This document shows positions 7,658 through 13,783 of a stretch of 13,783 nucleotides of DNA, piece after piece. The notes below the pieces were generated by a model. That model was not told the origin of the DNA, did no database searches, and saw only the letters and a list, made by a program, of their open reading frames with translations. The first letter of the stretch is position 1, and each line of letters opens with the position of its first letter. The stretch lies in NCBI GenBank assembly GCA_006227805.1, contig SBFT01000079.1, positions 1-13,783 on the forward strand, in the 5' to 3' direction. The position numbers were made by a program, and so were the translations under genes. The stretch comes from Paracoccaceae bacterium (GTDB lineage: Bacteria; Pseudomonadota; Alphaproteobacteria; Rhodobacterales; Rhodobacteraceae).

Positions 7658-8287
7658 ATGACCAGAAAGCCGCCCAGCCTGTCCGACGCCTATGCGCTGA
7701 ATTCTCCCGAGGAGTCGCGCAGGCTCTACGCCGACTGGGCCGCCGATTACGACCAGAGCTTCGCGACGGCCGAGGATTACATCCTGCACATCCACACCGC
7801 CCGGGCCTTCCAGGCGGCCCATGGCCGCGGCCCGGTCCTGGACGTCGGCGCGGGCACCGGGTTGTGCGGCGCGGTTCTGGCGGACCTGGGGATCGGGCCC
7901 ATTGACGCGACCGATATCAGCACCGAAATGCTGCACCGGGCCGAGGCGAAGGACATCTACCGCGACCTGATCGAGGCGAACCTGCTGGACGGCCTGCCGG
8001 TGGCGCCGGGAAGCTATGCGGGGATCGTGTCCTCGGGCACCTTCACCAGCGGTCACATCGGGCCAGAGGGCTTTGCGCCGCTGCTGCCGGTCGCGCGGCG
8101 CGGGGCGGTCTTCGCGATCTCGATCAACGCGAGGCATTATGAAAGCGCCGGGTTCGCCCGGGCCTTTCAGACCCTGATGGGCCGGATCCGCGACCTGAGC
8201 CTGACCGAAGTTCCGATCTACGGGCCAAAGGCGACCGGCGCGCACAAGGACGACACCGCCCTGATCGCGGTCTTCCGGAAGTCCTAG
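7658..8287 (+). CDS. Class I SAM-dependent methyltransferase, substrate unknown
   Basis: A 209-residue Rossmann methyltransferase of the Methyltransf_11/25 type. Motif I is VLDVGAGTG (60-68), and acidic D85 or D87 in PIDATDIS would bind the SAM ribose. The N-terminal YADWAADYDQSF (24-35) is typical of small-molecule methyltransferases rather than rRNA enzymes. The substrate cannot be read from the sequence. The start is ATG at 7658; no convincing Shine-Dalgarno precedes it. It lies 31 bases after paaE on the same strand with no terminator between, so it may be on the paa transcript, although no methyltransferase belongs to the known phenylacetate pathway. Its stop (TAG, 8285-8287) shares the palindrome CTAG with the stop of the convergent amine oxidase. 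Confidence 0.87.
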   Translation: MTRKPPSLSDAYALNSPEESRRLYADWAADYDQSFATAEDYILHIHTARAFQAAHGRGPVLDVGAGTGLCGAVLADLGIGPIDATDISTEMLHRAEAKDIYRDLIEANLLDGLPVAPGSYAGIVSSGTFTSGHIGPEGFAPLLPVARRGAVFAISINARHYESAGFARAFQTLMGRIRDLSLTEVPIYGPKATGAHKDDTALIAVFRKS

Positions 8288-9522
8288 AGCCCAGCCGTCA
8301 CCCGCCGCGCGACGTCCTGACCCGAGGACCAGGCCCCATGGGCCGTCGCCTGGAACTGCAGCGACAGCGCCTCGCCCGCGAGCGCGATGCGACCGGTATC
8401 GGCAGCGATCATGTCCCGCCGCGCCTGGGCGAAACCGGGCCGGGCCGCGCTGTAGGCGCCCAGCGTATGCGGGTTGTGTTCCCAGCCGGTGGTCGCAATG
8501 GCCTCGACCTGGTCTTCGATGGCGCTGCCAAGCACCAGTTTCAATCGCTCCAGCGCGTAGGCCTTCATCGCCTCGGCGCCTTCGGTGGCGAGCGCCCGGG
8601 CAAGGCTGCCGCCCAGATGCGCGATCAGGAGGCGTGGGGCCTGCGCGGCAATCTGGAAATTCACCGGCGGTTGCGTCACCGGATCGATGGTGACGAAGAG
8701 CGCCTTTTCCAGTTCGGGAACAGGTCCGCGCAACAGGACCGCGACCTTTTCATAGGACCCGCAGGGCACCTGTTCGGCGAAATCGCGGATCGCCTGCGCG
8801 CCGGTCCCCGTCAGTCGGATTGCGTCCGCCCGCAGGACGTTCGTGGACACGGTCAGGATCGCGGCGCGGGCCGACAGATCGCCCCGGTCGGTGCTGACCC
8901 GGACGCCGCCTGCCGTTTCAGCGACCCCGCGCACCGGCGTGCCGGTCCGCACCGGCAGTCCCGCCGCCATGCGCGTGACCAGATCGCCGTAACCCGACAG
9001 GACGGGCCAGTTCGTGCTGGTGTCGTTGTAGTCGCCATAGGCAGCGGCCGAGACATCCTCAGGGTCGCCTGCCGCCATCAGTTGCAGGATATGGCGCACG
9101 CCCGGGGCATAGCGGTCATCGCACCGGACAACCTGCGACACGGGGACATCGAGGCCCTGTCCCGCCGCCTGGTAGATCGCGTCGAAAGCCCCCTCGACCG
9201 CATCACCGGCGGCGGCCAGGTCCGCGCCCTTCAGCCAGTCCTGGCGCCACCAATAGCGATAGCCGCCTTCGCGCGCCTCGCGCAGATAGGTCGCGCCGAC
9301 ACGGTCGGCCTCGGCGACCAGCGGGTTCAGGTTGGCGCTGTGCATCCAGTGACAGCCCTGGTCCCAGGCCACGGGCAGGGACACGGTGTCGGTGAAGGCG
9401 CGTCCGCCGACACGATCGGCCGCTTCCAGGATCACGAAGGACAGACCCCGGTCGCGGAGCGCCATGCCCGCACCGATCCCGGCGGCACCTGCGCCCACGA
9501 TCACGACATCGACTTCCTGCAT
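8284..9522 (-). CDS. Flavin amine oxidase family protein (downstream copy)
   Basis: A 412-residue FAD enzyme of the flavin monoamine/polyamine oxidase family, which oxidises C-N bonds to imines and H2O2. The dinucleotide-binding GAGAAG (10-15), acidic E33 at the end of strand 2 and RVGGRAF (37-43) bind FAD; WDQGCHW (53-59) follows. The C-terminal AGEALS (382-387) and HGAWSSGQ (395-402) are the usual second FAD contact. Where MAO-A/B carry the Cys bound covalently to FAD, this protein reads GAYSAARPG, so the FAD is probably non-covalent as in polyamine oxidases. No signal peptide is seen, so it is probably cytoplasmic. The start ATG at 9522 has GGGAG 6 bases upstream. It is the last gene of the minus-strand operon, 21 bases after its paralog. 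The substrate amine is unknown; related desaturases cannot be excluded. Confidence 0.87.
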   Translation of the reverse strand: MQEVDVVIVGAGAAGIGAGMALRDRGLSFVILEAADRVGGRAFTDTVSLPVAWDQGCHWMHSANLNPLVAEADRVGATYLREAREGGYRYWWRQDWLKGADLAAAGDAVEGAFDAIYQAAGQGLDVPVSQVVRCDDRYAPGVRHILQLMAAGDPEDVSAAAYGDYNDTSTNWPVLSGYGDLVTRMAAGLPVRTGTPVRGVAETAGGVRVSTDRGDLSARAAILTVSTNVLRADAIRLTGTGAQAIRDFAEQVPCGSYEKVAVLLRGPVPELEKALFVTIDPVTQPPVNFQIAAQAPRLLIAHLGGSLARALATEGAEAMKAYALERLKLVLGSAIEDQVEAIATTGWEHNPHTLGAYSAARPGFAQARRDMIAADTGRIALAGEALSLQFQATAHGAWSSGQDVARRVTAGL

Positions 9523-9543
9523 GTGCTTCTCCCTGTCCCGCGC

Positions 9544-10791
9544 TCAGGTGCGCAGCTCTTCCGCCAGCATCCGCCGCGCGACCGACTGACCCGAGGACCA
9601 CGCCCCGTGGCAGGTGGTCTGCCCATCGGGCGACAGCGCCTCGCCCGCGAAGGCGATGCGGCCCGTTCGCGCCGCGATCGCCGCGCGCCGATCGGCGGCA
9701 TGGCCCGGGCGTGCCTCGCTATAGGCGCCGCGCACGAAGGGGTTCGCCTGCCAGGCGGTCGGCACGATGGCCTGCACCTCGTCCCGGAAATCCGAACCGA
9801 AGGCAAGCATCAGCTGTTCCAGCCCGAAGGCCGCCATGGCTTCTGCACCCGCCGCGCCCAGATCGCGCGCGGGCGTGCCGCCCAGATGGCCCAGCAGCTG
9901 ACGGTCACGCCCCACGGGAAGCTGCCAGTTGACCGGCGGCCGCCCTTCCGGTTCGACCGTGAAGGAGAGCACGCCTTCCCCCATGTCGATGGGTCGCTTC
10001 AACGCCACCGCGATCTTCTCGTAGAACCCGCAGGGCACATGGGCCAGCGCATCCAGAACCGGCCGCGCCTGCGGCACCGCGATGTCGATCACCCCTGCCG
10101 CCAGCACATTGGTCGACACGGTGACGATCACCGCATCAGCGGCGATGTCGCCCGCATCGGTGACCACCGTCACCCCGCGGGGGCGTTCGCGCAGCGCCCG
10201 CACCGGCGTGTTCGGACGGATCGGCAGGCCCCCGGCCAACCTTGCGATCAGCGTGCCGTATCCGTCGATCACCGGCCAGTTGGCATGCGTGTCGGCATAG
10301 TCGGAGTAGCACAGGGCCGAGACATCCTCGGGGTCATGGCTCGCCATCAGTTGCAGGATATGCCGCCGCCCGGCATTGCAGTCGCCCGCATCGGGCAGCA
10401 GGTCCGACACCGCCACGTCGCGCCCGTCGGCCCCCCTGGCATAGATCGCCGCGACCGCCGCATCGAGGGCTGCGTCCTGCGCGTCGCGTTCGCCCTGATC
10501 CAGCCAGCGCCCCTTCTGCCAGTATCGGTAGTCGCCGAAGCCCTCGCGCGGGTGATAGCGGACGCCCAGCCTGTCGGCATGGGCAACCAGCGGGTTCACA
10601 TCCGCCGAATGGAACCAGTGACAGCCCTGATCCCACGGATCGGGCAGGCTGGTCGTATCGGTGAAGGCCCGCCCGCCCACGCGCGACGCGGCCTCGAGGA
10701 TGAGGAAATCGAAGCCCGCCTCCGCCAGCGCCATGCCCGCGCCGACGCCGGCCGCGCCCGCGCCCACGATCACGACCCGCGGATCGCCCAT
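9544..10791 (-). CDS. Flavin amine oxidase family protein (upstream copy)
   Basis: A 415-residue paralog of the next gene, collinear over the whole length and by eye about half identical. Shared strings include GAGAAG (10-15), RVGGRAFTDT (37-46), WDQGCHW (53-59), RHILQLMA, DPEDVSA, TVSTNVL and HGAWSSGQ (395-402). The region corresponding to the MAO covalent-FAD Cys reads RGAYSEARPG, so the flavin is again probably non-covalent. The start is ATG at 10791: AAGGGG lies 7 bases upstream and GAGAAG is then at residue 10, as in its partner. A start 11 codons further up (10824) would add a Pro/Arg-rich stretch without family support. It is separated from the crotonase gene by 66 bases and from the second oxidase by 21. 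The two may differ in substrate or act as a heteromer. Confidence 0.87.
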   Translation of the reverse strand: MGDPRVVIVGAGAAGVGAGMALAEAGFDFLILEAASRVGGRAFTDTTSLPDPWDQGCHWFHSADVNPLVAHADRLGVRYHPREGFGDYRYWQKGRWLDQGERDAQDAALDAAVAAIYARGADGRDVAVSDLLPDAGDCNAGRRHILQLMASHDPEDVSALCYSDYADTHANWPVIDGYGTLIARLAGGLPIRPNTPVRALRERPRGVTVVTDAGDIAADAVIVTVSTNVLAAGVIDIAVPQARPVLDALAHVPCGFYEKIAVALKRPIDMGEGVLSFTVEPEGRPPVNWQLPVGRDRQLLGHLGGTPARDLGAAGAEAMAAFGLEQLMLAFGSDFRDEVQAIVPTAWQANPFVRGAYSEARPGHAADRRAAIAARTGRIAFAGEALSPDGQTTCHGAWSSGQSVARRMLAEELRT

Positions 10792-10857
10792 GGAATTGCC
10801 CCTTCGATGTGGATCTGGTGGCACCCTGCCAGCGCCGGGCGGCGAAGGCCAGAGGGC

Positions 10858-11637
10858 TCAGCGCCCCTTCCAGACCGGATCGCGCTTTTCGGCGAAGGCG
10901 CGGGCGCCTTCCAGCTGATCCTCGCTGGAATAGAGGAGATCGACGGTTCGCAACTGCCGCTTGGTGATGCGGTTCAGGGCATCCTGGAACTTGGAATCCT
11001 CGGCATCGCGCACGATCTCCTTGATCGCGGCATAGACAAGGGGCGGGCCGCTGGCGATCAGGGCAGCGACCTCGCGCGCGCGGCTCATCAGGTCTGCCCC
11101 CGGCACGATCTCGTTCACCAGACCCCAGCGATGCGCTTCGTCCGCGTCGAACCAGCGGCCGGTCAGCAGAAGCTCCATCGCGATGTGATAGGGGATGCGC
11201 TTGGGGAGCTTGATGCTGGCGGCATCCGCCACCGTGCCGGACCGGATTTCGGGAAGCGCGAAGGTGGCATGATCGGCCGCCAGGATCATGTCCGCCGACA
11301 GCGCCAGTTCAAGGCCCCCGCCGCAGGCGATGCCGTTGACCGCGGCGATGACGGGTTTGTTGAGATCGCGCAACTCCTGCAAGCCGCCGAAGCCGCCCAC
11401 CCCGTAATCGCCATCCACGGCGTCGCCGTCGGCGGCGGCCTTCAGATCCCAGCCGGGACAGAAGAACTTCTCTCCCGCTCCGGTCAGGATCGCCACCCGC
11501 AGGTCGGGATCGTCGCGGAACTCGGCGAAAACCCGGCCCATGATGCGGCTGGTGGCCAGATCGATCGCATTGGCCTTGGGACGGTCCAGGGTGACTTCCA
11601 GTATCGCGCCGTCGCGTCGGGTCTTCACGGGGTTCAT
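10858..11637 (-). CDS. caiD: Crotonase-family enzyme, carnitinyl-CoA dehydratase-like (CaiD)
   Basis: A 259-residue enoyl-CoA hydratase/isomerase. It resembles E. coli CaiD strongly as I recall that sequence: LDRPKANAID (17-26), RVAILTGAGEKFF (47-59), GWDLKAAA (62-69), KPVIAAVNG (94-102) and the C-terminal FAEKRDPVWKGR (248-259). CaiD hydrates crotonobetainyl-CoA to carnitinyl-CoA reversibly. The two catalytic Glu are present, E110 (GGGLELAL) and E130 (FALPE), matching CaiD E111 and E131. Differences are P61 before the oxyanion-hole Gly and GTVADAAS (134-141), where crotonases usually have GxxPxxGG, so the substrate may differ. The start ATG at 11637 has AGGA 6 bases upstream, inside the end of the synthetase gene; only 3 bases separate the two, so they are translationally coupled. 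Crotonase-fold identity is certain; the carnitine role is inferred. Confidence 0.85.
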   Translation of the reverse strand: MNPVKTRRDGAILEVTLDRPKANAIDLATSRIMGRVFAEFRDDPDLRVAILTGAGEKFFCPGWDLKAAADGDAVDGDYGVGGFGGLQELRDLNKPVIAAVNGIACGGGLELALSADMILAADHATFALPEIRSGTVADAASIKLPKRIPYHIAMELLLTGRWFDADEAHRWGLVNEIVPGADLMSRAREVAALIASGPPLVYAAIKEIVRDAEDSKFQDALNRITKRQLRTVDLLYSSEDQLEGARAFAEKRDPVWKGR

Positions 11638-11640
11638 CTT

Positions 11641-13650
11641 CTATCCTTTCCGTATCAGCGCATCCGCCGCCACCGCGCCATGGGGCGTGCAGATGAGCGG
11701 ATTGACCTCGACCTCGTCAAGGTTGTCGGCATGGGCTGCGACGAAAGCCTGCAGCGCCATGATCGCATCGACGACGGCGCCCATGTCCGCCGCGGGCTTG
11801 CCCCGGAAGCCCTGCAGCAATTTCGCCCATTTGAGCCTGTTCAGAGCCTGTTCGACCCGATCGCGCCCCGAGGGAACAAGGACCGAGACCGTATCCCCGA
11901 TCAGTTCCGTCATCACGCCGCCCGCCCCCAGCGTCAACACGAAGCCATGCGCGGGATCGCGGGTGACGCCGACCAGAAGCTCGGCCACGCCGCCCGTCAC
12001 CAAGCGTTCGACCAGAAAACGGTCGCCCGGCATGTCCATGGCTGCCTGAAACAGGGCACCCGCTTGCAGACCCAGCTTGACGCCGCCCGCTTCCGACTTG
12101 TGCGCAAGACCCAGCGACTTGAGCGCCAGAGGACCCGGCATCGTGACATCGCCCAGGACGGCGCGCCCGCAGACCAGACCTTCCGGCACCGGCACGCCAT
12201 GGGACCCAAGGAGGGCCTTGGCTTCGGCCTCGTCCAGAAGACGCGGGGCCTGCGGGTGAGGTCCGGCGATCAGGGCCATATCAGGCTCCAACAGGGGCTT
12301 TCGAGCGGCAATCTCGATGGCACCCAAGGCCTCCTCGAGACCCGAGACGGGCAGAACGCCCTGCGTCATCAGGCGTTGGGCCACGTCATGCGGCATCAAC
12401 TCGGGCAAGGTGGCGACCATGGTGACGGGGCGGCCGGTGACATGCCGGACGTTGATCGCGGCCTGCGTCGCGCAGTCCCAATCGGTGGCGTCGGTATGGG
12501 GGTAATCGACGATCGCCAGCGTCATTCCGATATGCGGATCGGCCATCGGCGACCACGCCGCCGTCATCGCCGCCACGTCGCGCCAGACATAGGTATGGTA
12601 ATCCAGAGGATTGGCCAGCGCCACCATCGGCCCGAGCGCGGCGCGCAGACGGGTGCTCTGATCCTCGGTCAGGTCGGGGAAGGACAGCTCACGCCCGACC
12701 GCGCTGTCGGCGACAAGGCTTGCCTCGCCTCCCGAACAGCTGATCGCGCTGATCGTGGGCGCGTCGAGCCGCCCGTAGAGGTGAAACAGCTTCAACGTCT
12801 CGAGGAAGGTCGGGATGTCACGCGCCCGCGCGATCCCCAACCGGTCAAGAAGCGCCTGCGCGCCCGCATCGCTGCCCGCAAGCGAGGCGGTATGCGACAC
12901 CGTCGCCCGCTGCGCCTGTTCCGAGGCCCCCGATTTCAGCGCCACGATGGGAACGCCGCGACCTGCGGCCTCCCGTGCAAGGGCGTGCCATTGCGCCAGG
13001 TCGCTGAAGCCTTCGATATGCAGGCCCAGCGCGGTGATCCTGTCGTCACGCAGCAGCGCCCGCGCAATTTCCGCCTGGCCCGTCTGGGCCTGGTTGCCGC
13101 AGGTGACCATGACCGCGATGGGCAGGGCGCGCTGCTGCATCGTCAGGTTGATCGCGATGTTCGAGGATTGCGTCAGGATCGCGACGCCCCTGTCGACGGG
13201 CTGCATGCCATGCTGATCGGGCCAGATTGCGGCTCTATCAAGGGCATTCACGAAGCCATAGCAATTCGGTCCCAGGACCGGCATCTCACCGGCAGCCGCC
13301 AGCAGCTGATCCTGCAGATCGCCGCCATCCGCCGCTTCGGCCAGGGCTTCGCGGAAGCCCGACGCGAAACAGACCGCACCGCCCGCACCGAGTGCGCGCA
13401 ATTCCTCGACGACCCCGATGGTAGCGTGGCGGTTGACACAGATGAAGGCCGCATCGATGGGCGCGCCGATCCCGGCCAGCGACGGCACCGATTGCAGCCC
13501 GGCGATCACCTTGCCCGCCGGATGCACCGGGACGATCCGCCCGCGGTAGCCGATCCTCCGCGCCGCATCGACGATGCCCGCACACCAGGCGCCGCCGCCG
13601 ATCACGGCGACAAGCTGCGGGTTCAGCAAACGGGACAGATCGCGCATCAC
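11641..13650 (-). CDS. ADP-forming acyl-CoA synthetase (acetate-CoA ligase family)
   Basis: A 669-residue single-chain NDP-forming acyl-CoA synthetase. It would join an acid to CoA with ATP giving ADP and phosphate through a phospho-histidine. Domains in order are a CoA-binding Rossmann domain (about 1-130, ending in GPNCYG 127-132), succinyl-CoA ligase-like domains (about 150-450) with the likely phospho-His H253 in SHTASLAG and SCSGGEA (304-310), and a C-terminal ATP-grasp domain (about 465-669) with HKSEAGGV (517-524), GAGGVMTEL (575-583) and EVEVNPL (645-651). The start is GTG 13650 or ATG 13647, adjacent codons; AGGGG lies 6 or 9 bases upstream. It is first in an operon with the CaiD-like gene, which suggests an acid whose CoA ester is then hydrated or dehydrated. 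The substrate cannot be read from the sequence; protein acetyltransferases of the Pat type share the fold but have an added GNAT domain, absent here. Confidence 0.87.
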   Translation of the reverse strand: MMRDLSRLLNPQLVAVIGGGAWCAGIVDAARRIGYRGRIVPVHPAGKVIAGLQSVPSLAGIGAPIDAAFICVNRHATIGVVEELRALGAGGAVCFASGFREALAEAADGGDLQDQLLAAAGEMPVLGPNCYGFVNALDRAAIWPDQHGMQPVDRGVAILTQSSNIAINLTMQQRALPIAVMVTCGNQAQTGQAEIARALLRDDRITALGLHIEGFSDLAQWHALAREAAGRGVPIVALKSGASEQAQRATVSHTASLAGSDAGAQALLDRLGIARARDIPTFLETLKLFHLYGRLDAPTISAISCSGGEASLVADSAVGRELSFPDLTEDQSTRLRAALGPMVALANPLDYHTYVWRDVAAMTAAWSPMADPHIGMTLAIVDYPHTDATDWDCATQAAINVRHVTGRPVTMVATLPELMPHDVAQRLMTQGVLPVSGLEEALGAIEIAARKPLLEPDMALIAGPHPQAPRLLDEAEAKALLGSHGVPVPEGLVCGRAVLGDVTMPGPLALKSLGLAHKSEAGGVKLGLQAGALFQAAMDMPGDRFLVERLVTGGVAELLVGVTRDPAHGFVLTLGAGGVMTELIGDTVSVLVPSGRDRVEQALNRLKWAKLLQGFRGKPAADMGAVVDAIMALQAFVAAHADNLDEVEVNPLICTPHGAVAADALIRKG

Positions 13651-13783
13651 GGCAGACCCCTGCGCAGATGGTGAGTGCGGGAGCCTCCGGCGGGGATATT
13701 TGCAGCGAGAGGAAGCAAGGGTTTCTTAACCAACTTCAGCGACTCTCGCATCACGGTGCAGGCGGGGACGCCGATGACCGTCA
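13651..13783. other. Intergenic region at the right edge
   Basis: This is the upstream region of the minus-strand operon. It contains repeat copy 2 (13693-13717) and no complete gene. On the minus strand I could not find a -35/-10 pair with proper spacing. On the plus strand an ATG at 13774, preceded by GGGG (13764-13767), could begin a gene running off the edge, but only three codons are visible. Confidence 0.4.
13693..13717 (+). repeat. Intergenic repeat, copy 2
   Basis: This copy matches 5025-5049 at 23 of 25 positions (GGGATATTT, then CAGCGAGAGGAAG after one variable base). It is preceded by the short palindrome GGAGCCTCC (13680-13688) in place of the long hairpin of copy 1. It is oriented toward the right edge, so its purine-rich tail would lie in the leader of a rightward gene beyond the window rather than serve the minus-strand operon. 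Confidence 0.72.

Noticed and set aside
6547..7659. 370-codon open frame opposite paaE
   Set aside because: It is antisense to a gene with complete FAD, NAD and 2Fe-2S motifs and has no recognisable domain.
10819..10831. TGGCA-CCC-TGCCA small inverted repeat between the crotonase and amine oxidase genes
   Set aside because: Only five base pairs with a three-base loop and no T-run; expected by chance in GC-rich DNA.
8338..13674. A single open frame of 1778 codons on the plus strand
   Set aside because: It runs antisense through four genes that have clear family motifs on the minus strand. Long antisense frames arise from codon bias in GC-rich genomes. Its protein is rich in Arg, His, Gly and Asp with no domain I recognise, and it has no suitable start signal.
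13774..13783. Possible start of a rightward gene
   Set aside because: Only three codons are visible, with a weak GGGG upstream; not enough to call a gene.

Overview
The window looks like chromosomal DNA of an alphaproteobacterium of the Rhodobacteraceae (Paracoccus/Rhodobacter-like). It is visibly GC-rich. Its cytochrome bc1 operon has the order Rieske - cytochrome b - cytochrome c1, and the haem and quinone-site residues of cytochrome b fall on the same residue numbers as in Rhodobacter capsulatus. A short intergenic repeat of a kind I associate with this family occurs twice. No rRNA, tRNA, CRISPR array, transposase, phage gene or plasmid gene was seen.

Layout: (1) 1-233 is a non-coding leader with a perfect 15-bp palindrome. 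(2) 234-2962, plus strand, is petA-petB-petC, the three catalytic subunits of the cytochrome bc1 complex, closed by a strong hairpin terminator at 2992-3024 that can work in both directions. (3) 3039-3896, minus strand, is an atypical SDR/epimerase-like NAD(P)-binding protein. (4) 3897-4004 is a divergent AT-rich promoter region with a good sigma70-type promoter and an inverted repeat around it. (5) 4005-7626, plus strand, is paaA-paaB-paaC-paaD-paaE, the complete phenylacetyl-CoA 1,2-epoxidase, with overlapping or tightly spaced genes. A hairpin and repeat lie between paaA and paaB. (6) 7658-8287 is a class I SAM methyltransferase of unknown substrate, possibly on the same transcript. (7) 13650-8284, minus strand, is a four-gene operon: an ADP-forming acyl-CoA synthetase, a CaiD-like crotonase, and two tandem paralogous flavin amine oxidases. 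It converges on the methyltransferase so tightly that both stop codons lie in one CTAG. (8) 13651-13783 is intergenic and holds the second repeat copy.

How the genes fit together: petABC makes the respiratory complex that oxidises ubiquinol and reduces cytochrome c. PaaABCE epoxidises the ring of phenylacetyl-CoA. PaaD resembles Fe-S maturation factors and PaaE passes electrons from NADPH. None of the other phenylacetate genes (ligase, epoxide isomerase, ring hydrolase, beta-oxidation enzymes) is in this window. The minus-strand operon reads as a catabolic module in which an amine is oxidised, an acid is joined to CoA, and an enoyl- or hydroxyacyl-CoA is hydrated or dehydrated. A carnitine/betaine-type or amine-derived substrate is an inference. 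The most unusual items are this operon with its duplicated amine oxidases, the candidate operator at paaA, and the repeat that appears to supply the ribosome binding site of paaB. I found no strong sign of a wholly new system.
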